Shown here one piece after another: positions 34,368 to 45,100 of a stretch of DNA of 64,000 bases. Origin of the DNA: Aestuariivivens insulae (GTDB taxonomy: Bacteria > Bacteroidota > Bacteroidia > Flavobacteriales > Flavobacteriaceae); NCBI RefSeq assembly GCF_022662195.1, contig NZ_JAKMCS010000013.1, positions 1 to 64,000 on the forward strand. The letters are read 5' to 3'. The notes under the pieces were generated by a model, which saw nothing but the letters and a program-made list of their open reading frames with translations, was not told the origin of the DNA and did no database searches. How positions within the stretch are numbered: the first letter of the stretch is position 1; every line of letters starts with the position of its first letter. Both the position numbers and the translations under genes were made by a program.

Positions 34368-36740
34368 TTAATTCACTTTTTCTATTATAAAACCATCTGC
34401 AACGGAAAGCGTTACCTTATTTAAATCTTTGTCTGCAGATGAATTTCCAGTCATAATTATAAAATCCCCAGGCTCCACAACAAAATTGAAATCCTTGTCG
34501 TACATGGCTAAACTTTCGGCCGTAATAGGAATTTGTACCGTTTCTGTTTTCCCTGCCTTTACTAAAATTCGCTTGTAACCTTTTAGTTCTTTTAAAGGTC
34601 TGGTGTATGAACTTATGTCATCTCGAATATAGAGCTGAACAACTTCTTCCCCATCTACATTACTAATGTTATTTACTGAAACCTCGACAATAACCTCATC
34701 GTCTTTTCCATTGAATGCTGTTTTGGAAAGTTTTGGTTCGGACAGTTCAAACTTGGCATAGCTTAAACCAAACCCGAATGGATGTAATGGCACTTTCTTT
34801 TCGGTATTGTACTTATGGATATAAGCTGTTGGTTTATGGTTATACACCATTTGTAACTGCCCTACGCTACGTGGGATGGTTAATGGCAATTTACCCGATG
34901 GGTTTACTTCTCCAAAAATAACTTCTGCTGTGGCCTGTCCGGCAAAAGCACCACTTTCCCATGTATTGACAACTGCTGCAACGCGTTGCTCCAACCAAGG
35001 CTCTGCTATAGGGCTGCCACTTACGTAAACAACAATTACCGGTTTACCTTGGGCCAGGATTTTATCTGCCAATTTCATTTGATTACCTGATAGCTTTAAT
35101 GTAGCCCTGTCTATGTTCTCTCCCGTTGTTTTACGTTTCCAATCGTGACGAAATGAATTCTCTCCTAAAACCAACACACATATATCGGCTTGTTTGGCTT
35201 TTTGTGCCGCAGTTTCAATATTGGCATCGGTAATTTCCTTAGAGCGATCTCCGGAATCAAAGTAATTTATTTTATATCCGTTTTTCTCTCCTAAAGCAGT
35301 CAGTCCTTCCAGAATGGTTACAATATTTTCTTCGGGTTGCGGAGACACCCAATCGCCTAATGTGGTTTGGTTATCGGCATTAGGTCCAGTAATAAAAATG
35401 GTCTTTCCGTTTCCATTTCCCGATAGTGGCAGGAATTGTGCCTTGTTCTTTTGCAATACAATGGAACGTCTCGCCTGTTCCAGTGCCACCTTTTGATGGG
35501 CTTCCGTAAAGTTTAATGCTTTAGCTTTATCGATATCCACAAACGGGTTTTCGAACAAACCTAGCTTGAACTTTGCTTCCAAAATCTTGCGACATGCATA
35601 GTCTACACGCGATTGATCAACCTTACCTTCTTTAACCAATTCTATTAAAAGCTTATCGAAAACTGGGCCATGCATATTCATGTCCATTCCTGCATTTACC
35701 GAAAACTCTATGGCTTGCTTAAAATCTTTTGCCACATGATGCCAAAGTGCTATTCTAGATACATCGTTCCAATCGCTTACATAAAACCCTTTAAACCCCC
35801 AACGATCACGCAACAAATCGTTCATCATAAATTTGTCCATATGGCCTGGCATACCAGCCACTTCATTATGGGCGGCCATAATAGAAAATACATTGGCTTC
35901 CTGCACCGCACGACGGTAAGGAGGCAAGAAAATTTCGAATAAGGTACGTTCGGACACATCGGTTGGTGAGGCATTTAACCCATTTATGGAAGAGCTTCCT
36001 GCAATAAGGTGTTTTGCACAGGCAATAACAGACTCCTCACCCGTAAAATCATTAGATTGTAATCCCTTGATAGTGGCTATTCCCATATTGCCTACCAGGT
36101 AAGGGTCTTCGCCATAGGTTTCCCCAGTACGTCCCCAACGTGGATCTCTTAGTACATCAATATTTGGTGTAAACGACCAGTGCATACCATTGGCGCGCAT
36201 CTCTAAAGCAGTTTGCCTACTCCCTTCTTGTATTAATGCATCATCAAAAGTAGCTGCCTGGGATATTGGTGACGGATAAATTGTAGAGCCGCTTACCAAA
36301 CCATTGCCGTGAATAGCATCAATACCTATGAGCAATGGTATTTTTAAAGGTGACTCTTGGGCCAACTTTTGCAATTCGTTGGCTTCTTCTGGAGTTACTA
36401 CATGTAAAAAAGAGCCTATTTTCCCTTCTCTTGCAAGTTGGGCCACATCTTTACTAAGCATACCTGGGTAGAACCCTAAGGCATCATTTTTTTCTAAATC
36501 GGCCGCAGTAATATTATTTTCTGCGTGCTTCATATGCTCCAAGCCTACATACTGACACATTTGGTAAACCTTGTCTTCCAAGGTCATGCGCGACATAAGG
36601 TCTTCAATTCTGTCTTCAACGGAAGCCATAGCATCTAAATAGACTAGGGTGTCCTTATTAGATGCCTCATGGCTACCATCTTTACAGGATATTGAAAACA
36701 ATATCAACACTAAAACCAATAAACGGTTCATATAGTTCAT
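34368..36740 (-). CDS. GH3 beta-glycosidase lipoprotein
   Basis: 790 residues (or 787 from the ATG at 36731). Lipobox SISC (Cys19). The GH3 barrel has NGLVSGSTIYPSPISQA, DPRWGRTGETYGEDPYL, KHLIAGSSSINGLN and the nucleophile Asp323 in GFYVSDWNDV. The alpha/beta domain follows, then a C-terminal FN3-like domain after YAKFELSEPK. It would remove single beta-linked residues such as xylose or glucose from oligosaccharides after the endo-enzyme and sulfatases. Between SusD and the sulfatases in the operon. Confidence 0.9.
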   Translation of the reverse strand: MNYMNRLLVLVLILFSISCKDGSHEASNKDTLVYLDAMASVEDRIEDLMSRMTLEDKVYQMCQYVGLEHMKHAENNITAADLEKNDALGFYPGMLSKDVAQLAREGKIGSFLHVVTPEEANELQKLAQESPLKIPLLIGIDAIHGNGLVSGSTIYPSPISQAATFDDALIQEGSRQTALEMRANGMHWSFTPNIDVLRDPRWGRTGETYGEDPYLVGNMGIATIKGLQSNDFTGEESVIACAKHLIAGSSSINGLNASPTDVSERTLFEIFLPPYRRAVQEANVFSIMAAHNEVAGMPGHMDKFMMNDLLRDRWGFKGFYVSDWNDVSRIALWHHVAKDFKQAIEFSVNAGMDMNMHGPVFDKLLIELVKEGKVDQSRVDYACRKILEAKFKLGLFENPFVDIDKAKALNFTEAHQKVALEQARRSIVLQKNKAQFLPLSGNGNGKTIFITGPNADNQTTLGDWVSPQPEENIVTILEGLTALGEKNGYKINYFDSGDRSKEITDANIETAAQKAKQADICVLVLGENSFRHDWKRKTTGENIDRATLKLSGNQMKLADKILAQGKPVIVVYVSGSPIAEPWLEQRVAAVVNTWESGAFAGQATAEVIFGEVNPSGKLPLTIPRSVGQLQMVYNHKPTAYIHKYNTEKKVPLHPFGFGLSYAKFELSEPKLSKTAFNGKDDEVIVEVSVNNISNVDGEEVVQLYIRDDISSYTRPLKELKGYKRILVKAGKTETVQIPITAESLAMYDKDFNFVVEPGDFIIMTGNSSADKDLNKVTLSVADGFIIEKVN

Positions 36741-36748
36741 AAAATTTA

Positions 36749-38431
36749 TTATTCGCTTATTAAATTGTTCGTTGAAACCTCAGACAAAGGAATGGGTAAG
36801 GTCATCTCAGTTTCTACATCGTTAAAAATAAAATCCTTATTACCTGAAGACTTGTAAAAGTTTACAGCTGCATTATGGTGGTCTATTTGCTCTTGAAAAC
36901 GCCCTAAACCTCGCCTTCTCATATCAAACCATTCGTGACCTTCACCATTTAATTCGTATTCACGTTCTTTCATAATGCGTTCTCTAAAAGTATCTTGGTC
37001 GGGAACAGAAGTTGCATCCCAATTTGCAGGTTCTAAGGTTGTGCCAGTACTTGTCGTTCTAGCTCTAGTTAGTACCTGGTTAACATAAGCATAGGCTGAA
37101 CTAGGGCCATTTAACTCATTCTCCACCTCTGCTCTTAACAATAATACATCTGCATATCTTAACATAATGTGATTGTTGGTTGTAGTGATCCCATCATAAT
37201 TAGATTCTTTGTACTTTTTTAAATGAGCGTAGGCATTATTTCCTTTATTTACTCTCGGGAACAGGTTTACATTTTTACCATTATTTGTTCTTGTATAATT
37301 ATTATACATGTAAGTTTCTTCAATTCTTGGGTCAGCTAAAGCTGGATCTAGTGTAATGATATTGCCAGCTTTTCCTGCTGGAATAAAATCAACACCAGTA
37401 TAATCCATTCCAGAATACTGAATAATATGATCACTGAACATTTCTTTATTAGGTCTTATACGGCCAAATGTATTAGCACCTTTAGGAACAAGGTAAGAGT
37501 CTTTAAGTACAACATCTCTAATGATGTCGTTGGTTCTTATGGCGCTATTTTGTCCGTATTGTAATTCGAAAATCGACTCGGAAGAGTTTCGGCCAACTGT
37601 TCCATCTTCCCAAAGTTCACCAAAAGTTGCTGTTAAACTGTACCCACCATTATTGATTACATAATCCAATTCAGTTTTAGATTCTTCCCAAAAATTAGAA
37701 ATAGAAGCTACTGTAATTTCAGATTCTGTAACACTATCAAAACCTGTTGGTTGTATTGTCGCATCATTTTCGCCTGCAAGGGTAATATAAACTTTAGCCA
37801 AAAAGGCATTAGCAGCATATTTTAAGGGCCTACCTTCTATTTGTTCACTACGATCTGGCAATAAATCTGCTGCTAGTTTAAAATCTTTAATTACCTGATT
37901 ATACAAGGTTTCCCTAGAACTTTTTGCCAAATGAAGGTCATCCACAGTACTTTGCTTGTTTCTTAGAGGCACTTCCCCAAACATGCGAACCAAATCAAAG
38001 TAGACCACACCACGTATAAAGTAAGCTTGCCCTAAAGCAGAAGCTTCATTGTTTAAGCCACTACCTTCTACATTTTCTATAATGATATTGGCGATATTAA
38101 TGGTTTGGTACATACCCAACCATAATTTATCCAAATTGATATTAGTATTGGTTATATCCAATTGGTTTGCATCATTATTAGCGCCTTGCTTAGATTGGTA
38201 CTTACCTGAATGTGGCCATAACAATAAACGCATACGAGACCCATAATAATCATAGCCCTGCAAATTGATATACATTCCGTTAACAGCTGTTTCAACACCT
38301 TCTTCTGAAGAAAATGTTTGCACTTGTGAATACCTGTTTTTTGGTATTTCTGCTTCTAAAACATCATTACAGCTTATGAAACCGAATGCTGTTAGCACTA
38401 ATAGTATTAAGATTTTATTTATATTTTTCAT
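36749..38431 (-). CDS. SusD/RagB-family surface glycan-binding lipoprotein
   Basis: 560 residues. Lipobox FISC (Cys21). TPR-like helices and the family pattern YFIRGVVYFDLVRMFGEVPL are present, with the C-terminal block REYELNGEGHEWFDMRRRGLG. SusD forms the outer-membrane lid over SusC and binds the oligosaccharide. It starts 12 bases after the SusC stop and ends eight bases before GH3. Ligand specificity cannot be inferred. One segment reads FIPAGKAGNI; see rejected items. Confidence 0.92.
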   Translation of the reverse strand: MKNINKILILLVLTAFGFISCNDVLEAEIPKNRYSQVQTFSSEEGVETAVNGMYINLQGYDYYGSRMRLLLWPHSGKYQSKQGANNDANQLDITNTNINLDKLWLGMYQTINIANIIIENVEGSGLNNEASALGQAYFIRGVVYFDLVRMFGEVPLRNKQSTVDDLHLAKSSRETLYNQVIKDFKLAADLLPDRSEQIEGRPLKYAANAFLAKVYITLAGENDATIQPTGFDSVTESEITVASISNFWEESKTELDYVINNGGYSLTATFGELWEDGTVGRNSSESIFELQYGQNSAIRTNDIIRDVVLKDSYLVPKGANTFGRIRPNKEMFSDHIIQYSGMDYTGVDFIPAGKAGNIITLDPALADPRIEETYMYNNYTRTNNGKNVNLFPRVNKGNNAYAHLKKYKESNYDGITTTNNHIMLRYADVLLLRAEVENELNGPSSAYAYVNQVLTRARTTSTGTTLEPANWDATSVPDQDTFRERIMKEREYELNGEGHEWFDMRRRGLGRFQEQIDHHNAAVNFYKSSGNKDFIFNDVETEMTLPIPLSEVSTNNLISE

Positions 38432-38443
38432 TTTGATTTTTTT

Positions 38444-41400
38444 TTAGAATGTTACATTTACACCAAGCGAGAATGAGCGTTGGTTAGGAAATGACCCCCA
38501 ATCGACACCTAAACGGGTTGGGTCGTAAGCAAAACTGTCTACTTCTGGGTCGAAACCAGAATAATCAGTCAGTAACCATAAGTTTTGACCTGACAATGTT
38601 AACTTCAAGCTATCTATAAATCGTATTTGTTCTACTGGTACATTATACCCTAAAGACACATAACTTAGCCTTAAAAAACTTCCATCTTCAACCATTCTAT
38701 CGTTAAACTCTTTGGAATAGTCTGTACCAATACCACCAACACCTATACTAGGATAAGTCCCGTTAGGATTATTGGTTGCATCAAAGGCATTATAATACGC
38801 TTCTTTTCGTACATTCTTTAACGTATTGTTGGCATAGCCCGTTTCGAATAAGTTCCCGTTGGCTATATCGTTGCCATATACACCATTAAACATGGCATTT
38901 ATTGAGAAATTCTTGTACTCAAATGAAGTTCCAAAACCGAATGTGAAATCTGGATTAGGATTTCCAATTATAGTTTTATCAGCTTCGGTGATATTACCAT
39001 CACCATTTTGGTCTACAAAATAAACATCACCAACCCTTAAATCTGTTCCTCCATATTCAAGAGGATCTCCAGATGGGGTATCTGTTAACTGTGCATCGGT
39101 TCGTATTATCCCATTAGTTTGGTAACCGTAGAACAATCCAGCTTGTTCTCCTTCTATAAATATGTTAGCTGGTTGTTTAAAGTAAGTTCCTCCTGCAATT
39201 TGAGTACCTGTATAAGCTACGATCTCACCTAAATTCCCCCATTGCGTTGGCAATATAGTACCTAAGTCGGTAATCTCATTTCTATTGATAGATACATTTC
39301 CAAACAAGTTCCACCTTACATTTTCATTGCTAATGATATCTCCACTTAAAGAGATCTCCAGTCCTTTGTTTTCAAGGCCACCTTGATTAGCTATAACATT
39401 TGCAAACCCATTACTTGGCGGAATACTAACATTTAATAATAAATCTGAGCTTGTTTTCTGATAAGCTTCCACAGTACCTGTTATACGGTCATTAAACAAC
39501 CCAAAATCAATACCTGCATTGTATTGGTTAGACGTTTCCCAAATTAATTCTGGGTTACTTAAGAATTCTGGAAAAACTGGAACTAAATTACCGCCATTGG
39601 CATCAGATAGAATTAAACCATTGGGGTTGCTAAATATGCTTAAGAACCTGTAAGAAGGTATGTTTTGATTACCAACTTCACCATATCCTATGCGTACTTT
39701 TAAATCTGAAATGGTATTACTATCCTTTAAGAAACTTTCTTCCTTAACTTTCCAGGCAAAAGAAGCCGCAGGAAAATAACCCCATTGGTTTCCTGCTGGG
39801 AAATTACTACTACCGTCTGCCCTAAAAGTTCCAGTAAATAAATACCTGTCTAAAAGCGTATAGTTAAGTCGTCCTATAAAGGATACTATTGTATTTTGTT
39901 GGCTATCTATAGTTAAAGGTGTGAAAGCACTACCAAACGATATTCCTTCTGCTCTTAGCGATTTATCTGCAAAATTTGAAGCAGAGTACCCCGTAGTTTC
40001 TAATTTTCTTTTGTCTAAAAGCACACCTACAGTACCATCGATTCTATGGGTTTTGTTAAATCGCTTCCTGAACATTAATGTGTTATCAATGTTATACCTA
40101 AATCTAGAAAGGGATGCAACTCCAGCAAGTCCGTCGGGCTGTCCTTTCCTTAACGCTGGACCATACCAAAAACTACGGTCTTTTTTTCTGTAATCGGATC
40201 CGAAACGTAATCTATATGTAAATACTTTAGATATTTTATAATCCAGATCTATAGCTCCTAATAGACGAATTTCTTCAGCTAAGTCATCATAATCACTAGT
40301 CCAGGCTCTTGGCCCATCTAATGCTTGCTCCACATCTTCAACATCTTGATTGTTTTCAGCAAAATTGATTATTGGCGCCGCTAAAATAACCTGGCGCACC
40401 ATACTGTTATTTGCACCACCGTTTTCATCAGGTCCCTTTGATGATGATAATTCAGTATATGTAGCTGAAATTTTAGCCTTTAATTTAAGTTTATCTGTTA
40501 ACTCTTGATTAAGGTTTAAATTAAAGTCTGTTGATTTAGCTAAAGCATTAGGAAATGTTCCTTGGTTGCTTGTAAAACCTCCAGCGATATAATAATTACC
40601 CAATTCACCACCACCTGAGATGGACAATCTGTGCTTTTTTATAATCGAATTTCTATAGGTATCCTCTGCCCAATTAACACCTTCAACCAATACCGGTTGA
40701 TCATCTGTAGTGTAAATTGAACCATTTGCATTGACAGTATAAGTAGGATCTTGCCCTAAAGCCGTCCTCATATCATTTTGATAATTGGCATAGCCTTCAG
40801 TATCTAAAACATCAATATTACGTACTACACTTCCTGTACTTATTGAGCTGGTGAGATTAAACTTTGCGTTTCCTTTTTTACCCTTCTTTGTGGTAATAAT
40901 AATAACACCGTTTGCCGCTCTTGACCCATAAATTGCTGTAGCAGAAGCATCTTTTAAAACATCAATACTTTCAATATCGGCAGGATTAACGCCGGCAATA
41001 CCACCTCCTTGTGGTGGTGCATATCCCGAAATGGGGTTAACCACATCTTCAGCTGCTGAGTCCATAATAATACCATCTACAACATATAATGGTTCTGAAT
41101 TACCAGACAAACTACTAAATCCTCTGATTTTTACAGATACAGAGCCTCCCGGTTCTGCACTATTAGCACTTACTTGAACACCGGCAGAACGACCTCTTAG
41201 TACATCCTCAATTGTTTTGGATTGTTCTACTGCAGCTTCTGTTGGTTTTATAGAAACCACAGACCCCGTTAAATCTTTTTTGTTTACAGACCCATACCCA
41301 ATCACCACCACTTCATCCAGCTGTTGTTGGTCGGCCTCTAAAACCACCGTTATGGATTTTTGGTCGGTTATTGTGATCTCTTTGGAAACATACCCCAAGA

Positions 41401-41614
41401 AACTCACTTTTAAAACTGCTGGTGTCGCATCTACATCAATTGTAAAAGCACCATCAAAATCTGTAACCGCTCCCTTGGTAGTTCCCTTTACAATAATTGA
41501 AGCACCGGGCAATGGCAAACTTTGATTATCTGTAACCAAACCCTTCACGGTTTGTTGCGCCAAGAGTACTGTAGGCGTTAAAAATAGAATTAATAATAAT
41601 TTAATCTGTTTCAT
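38444..41614 (-). CDS. SusC/RagA-family TonB-dependent outer-membrane transporter
   Basis: 1056 residues from ATG 41614 (MKQIKLLLILFLTPTVLLAQ, a good signal peptide). A carboxypeptidase-like regulatory domain follows (VKGLVTDNQSLPLPGASIIV). The TonB box region is DEVVVIGYGSVNKKDLTGSV, then the plug (RGRSAGVQVSANSAEPGG, and ASATAIYGSRAANGVIIITT) and the 22-strand barrel ending SLGVNVTF. It imports oligosaccharides using the proton-motive force. Longer frames from 41701 would translate a dispersed palindromic repeat and are rejected. First gene of the catabolic operon. Confidence 0.93.
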   Translation of the reverse strand: MKQIKLLLILFLTPTVLLAQQTVKGLVTDNQSLPLPGASIIVKGTTKGAVTDFDGAFTIDVDATPAVLKVSFLGYVSKEITITDQKSITVVLEADQQQLDEVVVIGYGSVNKKDLTGSVVSIKPTEAAVEQSKTIEDVLRGRSAGVQVSANSAEPGGSVSVKIRGFSSLSGNSEPLYVVDGIIMDSAAEDVVNPISGYAPPQGGGIAGVNPADIESIDVLKDASATAIYGSRAANGVIIITTKKGKKGNAKFNLTSSISTGSVVRNIDVLDTEGYANYQNDMRTALGQDPTYTVNANGSIYTTDDQPVLVEGVNWAEDTYRNSIIKKHRLSISGGGELGNYYIAGGFTSNQGTFPNALAKSTDFNLNLNQELTDKLKLKAKISATYTELSSSKGPDENGGANNSMVRQVILAAPIINFAENNQDVEDVEQALDGPRAWTSDYDDLAEEIRLLGAIDLDYKISKVFTYRLRFGSDYRKKDRSFWYGPALRKGQPDGLAGVASLSRFRYNIDNTLMFRKRFNKTHRIDGTVGVLLDKRKLETTGYSASNFADKSLRAEGISFGSAFTPLTIDSQQNTIVSFIGRLNYTLLDRYLFTGTFRADGSSNFPAGNQWGYFPAASFAWKVKEESFLKDSNTISDLKVRIGYGEVGNQNIPSYRFLSIFSNPNGLILSDANGGNLVPVFPEFLSNPELIWETSNQYNAGIDFGLFNDRITGTVEAYQKTSSDLLLNVSIPPSNGFANVIANQGGLENKGLEISLSGDIISNENVRWNLFGNVSINRNEITDLGTILPTQWGNLGEIVAYTGTQIAGGTYFKQPANIFIEGEQAGLFYGYQTNGIIRTDAQLTDTPSGDPLEYGGTDLRVGDVYFVDQNGDGNITEADKTIIGNPNPDFTFGFGTSFEYKNFSINAMFNGVYGNDIANGNLFETGYANNTLKNVRKEAYYNAFDATNNPNGTYPSIGVGGIGTDYSKEFNDRMVEDGSFLRLSYVSLGYNVPVEQIRFIDSLKLTLSGQNLWLLTDYSGFDPEVDSFAYDPTRLGVDWGSFPNQRSFSLGVNVTF

Positions 41615-42133
41615 CTGTTTAATTTTTTGTTTTTCATCGGTCAGACCTGCCTTGCCGGCAGGCAGGTGTAATTCGCCAATAATCATCTTGGTTAATATCA
41701 AGATTTGTTATGGCTCATTTCATGTTAATGTTTAATTAGTTTAATTGTTGTAGGCTAAATTACCTAACAACTATTCATGAAGGGTCTTAAAAAACATCAT
41801 AAAAGGTATAAAAATTGTCAATGCCATTAAAAACAAATCCATTTAACATTGTGGTAACCTCTTTAAATAATACGTCCTTACTCTCTGTTTTTCAATGCTT
41901 TAAAACAGAACAACCCTAACTATTGACTATTTTTTAACCTTTTTGGATTTTATACATACTAGCATGAAAGGTTTACAAAAGGTAAACAGGTAGATACATA
42001 TTAGAAGTTAGAAGATACATAGTGGATAGTCACGGTCTCGGATATAAAAAATGAAGAAAGAAAGATTTATAACTAATGACCAAAATACAGCAAAAGTGAC
42101 AGGGTACTTTTTTAGTGTTTTTGATACTATTAA
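41615..42133. other. PUL control region
   Basis: About 520 bases between the regulator gene and susC. It holds a GC-rich palindrome (41645-41667) and an inverted repeat GTTTAC-N5-GTAAAC (41971-41987). A binding site for the hybrid regulator should be here, but no clear TAnnTTTG element for susC was found. Confidence 0.5.
41645..41667. repeat. GC-rich dispersed palindrome
   Basis: ACCTGCC (41645-41651) pairs with GGCAGGT (41661-41667), with TGCCGGCA (41653-41660) in the loop. A degenerate copy lies at 22376-22395. This is the flavobacterial extragenic repeat that translates as PAGKAG when included in an overlong start. Confidence 0.7.
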
Positions 42134-45100
42134 TTAGCCTTGCCTAAGACTATCCAAAAAACCACTAGGTGTCATTTTATAAAACTTTTTAAAGGAGGTA
42201 CTAAAGTATTTAGGATTTGAAAAACCGGACCGGTAGGCTACTTCTTTAATACTATGTTCCCCTTCTATTAAAAGCTTTTTGGCATATTTTAATTTGGTAT
42301 GTATGATAAAATCCTGTGGCGATAAATCAACTAAGTTTTTTAGTTTCATATACAATGATGTCCTGCTCATACCAAAACAACTAGACAGGTCGTGCACAGA
42401 AAAGGATTCGTTCTCAATGTTTTCAATAACTGAATTCTCTAAATTCTCAAGAAATTCCTGGTCGTTCTTATTTCTAAACAACAATGCATTATCGGCTTCA
42501 TTATCGTGAACATACTTTTCGCGAAGTTGTTTTTGCCATTTAAGGGTATTTACCATTTTGGCCAATAAAAATTTTATATCTACTGGCTTTTCAATATACT
42601 CAGATATACCCGCTTCTATGCTCTCTAGCTTTTGTGCCGAATTTTGTAAAACGGTCAACATAAATACAGGAATATGGTTTAGATTGATATCTTCTTTTAA
42701 CGTTTTGGCCATTTGCATACCATCCATCTCTGGCATGATTAAATCTGTTAATATCATATCTGGGAAGACTTGCATGGCCTTATCCAATCCTTCTTTACCA
42801 TTACTGGCTTCAAACACCTGAAAGTAAACCCCTAAGGTTTTAACCAATACATCTCGCAACTCATCATTGTCCTCTACGATAAGAATCTTACTATCACTAT
42901 AATCATCTAATTCTTGTTGGTCTTCAATTAAATGATCGTCCAATTTTAATTCGCTTTCTTTTAAACTCAGTTTTTTATCATATTCAAACTTTAGGTTTTT
43001 AAGTACTATTGTGAATTTAGTCCCTTTGTTTTCTTCACTGTAAAAATCGATGGTTCCTTCTGTTTTCTCCAACAGCTTTTTAACCATCATCAAACCTAAG
43101 CCCGTTCCTGGTCTTTGGCTATTAATGGCATTGCGCGCCCGATAATAGCGTTTTAAAATGAATTTTTGTTGGTCTTTTGGAATTCCCAAACCTTCATCAA
43201 TAATTTCTATCTTTAATTCTTTCTTGGTGGTCTTTAAAAGGTTGATATATATATATCCGTTTTCAAATGAATATTTTATGGCATTGGATATTAAGTTTAG
43301 TAATATCTTATCCAAAACGTCCTTATCGAAATAAAACTCTGGTTCTGGCCATTCGTTATTTACAATGATCTCTAAATTTCGTTCTTCTGTTAAAGGTTTA
43401 AAATTATTAACACGCTTGGCCAAGTGCGTGCTTAAATCAATTTTAGTGACATCTATGGAAAGTTTATCTTCAGTAGTAAACTTCTGGAAATTAAGCATTT
43501 GCTCAAACAGGGAGTTGATGCGCTTTACCGTTGTTTTTATTCTTTTTTTAGATTCTACTCCTGTATCATCCCTTTCGGTAATGTTATCTAAAGAAGAAAT
43601 TAAGATCGTAAGGGGTGTTTTTATTTCGTGGGTTATATTGTTAAAGAAATCAATTTGTTCATCAGCATTTTTCTTCTTCATAATCATACTGGTAAAATGT
43701 ATAATCGATAAGATAATTATAACTACCAATATAATATAAATGGCATAAGCTTGATTGGTCGCCCACCAAGGCGCTAAAATGGTTAGATTTAAAGTTCTTA
43801 CTTGACTTTCATTCCCAAATTTGTTGTATGCCTTAACTTTAAACGTATATTCGCCTGAGGGTAAATTAGTGTAAGTAGCTTGATTGCTAACAGATGGTTT
43901 CGACCATGCTTCATCAAAGCCTTCAAGTTTATAGGCATATTTAACCTTAGAAGCCGAACTGTATAAAACGCCCGTATAGAGTAATTCTACCGAGTTTTCA
44001 TTATGCTTAAGGACTATTTCTTTGGTTTGGTTAATGTGCTGTGCTAAAGGCCCTTCTCCTGGCATTAGCTTTTTATTAAACAGTTTGAATTCATCTAAAA
44101 CCAACATTGGCACTGCTTTTTCATCCTTAATGCTTAAAGGGTTAAAAAAGGTTACTCCGTTAGTTCCCCCAAAGGCAAATAAGGAATCATTAATTTTTCT
44201 ATAGCTACCATAGTTAAATTCGGTACTGGCCAAACCATCTTTTTCATCAAAAACATTAATTATGGTATCTTTTTCGGTTAATTTTATTTTAACGAGTCCT
44301 TTTGTTGTACTTGCCCAAAGGTTTGAATCTGAAGCAATGAGTACCGATTGCACTATATCTGAAGGCATGCCCTCGTTAATTGTAAGTTTATTTACTTGCT
44401 TATTGGAAGGGTTATAAAACACAAGCCCTTCTCCATTTGTAGCCAATATTAAAAGCCCTTGATTATTTTCTACAATATTGTTGATGGTTGCATAGGACAG
44501 GGTATTTAATTCGGGTTTTAATCCTTCTATGGATTCGAAAAATTTCGTTTTAGGATCTATTTTATAAACACCAAACCTACCCGTAGTTAAGATATACCCG
44601 TCTTTAGTTTCGTATATGGACTTAACCTGTTGAATTGGATAATATTCAATATGGTTATTTTTATCTATCACCGCTAAATCGTCATCTATTCCTCCAACCC
44701 AAATACTGCCCCTGCTATCTTTAAACAGGGCATAAACTTTTTTAACTAAATCGGCATTGTTTTTGTTGTAATTAACCCGTTTTAGAGTATGTATATCAAC
44801 CATAAACAAGCCATTATTATAAGTCCCCACCCACATGTTGTCACCATCTGGCTCTAATGCCAAAACAATATCCTTTACATTTTTTTTATTGGCATCCAAA
44901 TAGGGAATATGGGTCCAATTATTATTGGATTGGTTCCAAATACTAATGCCTTTTTTTGTTCCAAACCAATATTTCCCTCTAGTATCCTGTGCAATCGCTC
45001 TTGTAAAATTGGCCACTATACTATTTGGATTATTAAATTGGTGCCGTATTTTTTTAAAGGGAAGCCTACTAGGGTCAAAGTAATTGATTCCTCCTCCATA

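Noticed and set aside
37365-37390. PAGKAG in SusD as a possible in-gene copy of the palindromic repeat
   Set aside because: The DNA here (CCAGC, then CTGCTGG) does not keep the GC-rich palindrome; the peptide match may be chance.
41615-41701. N-terminal extension of SusC including LPAGKAG
   Set aside because: It would translate the dispersed palindrome at 41645-41667 and bury the signal peptide 30 residues inside; the ATG at 41614 gives a normal signal peptide.
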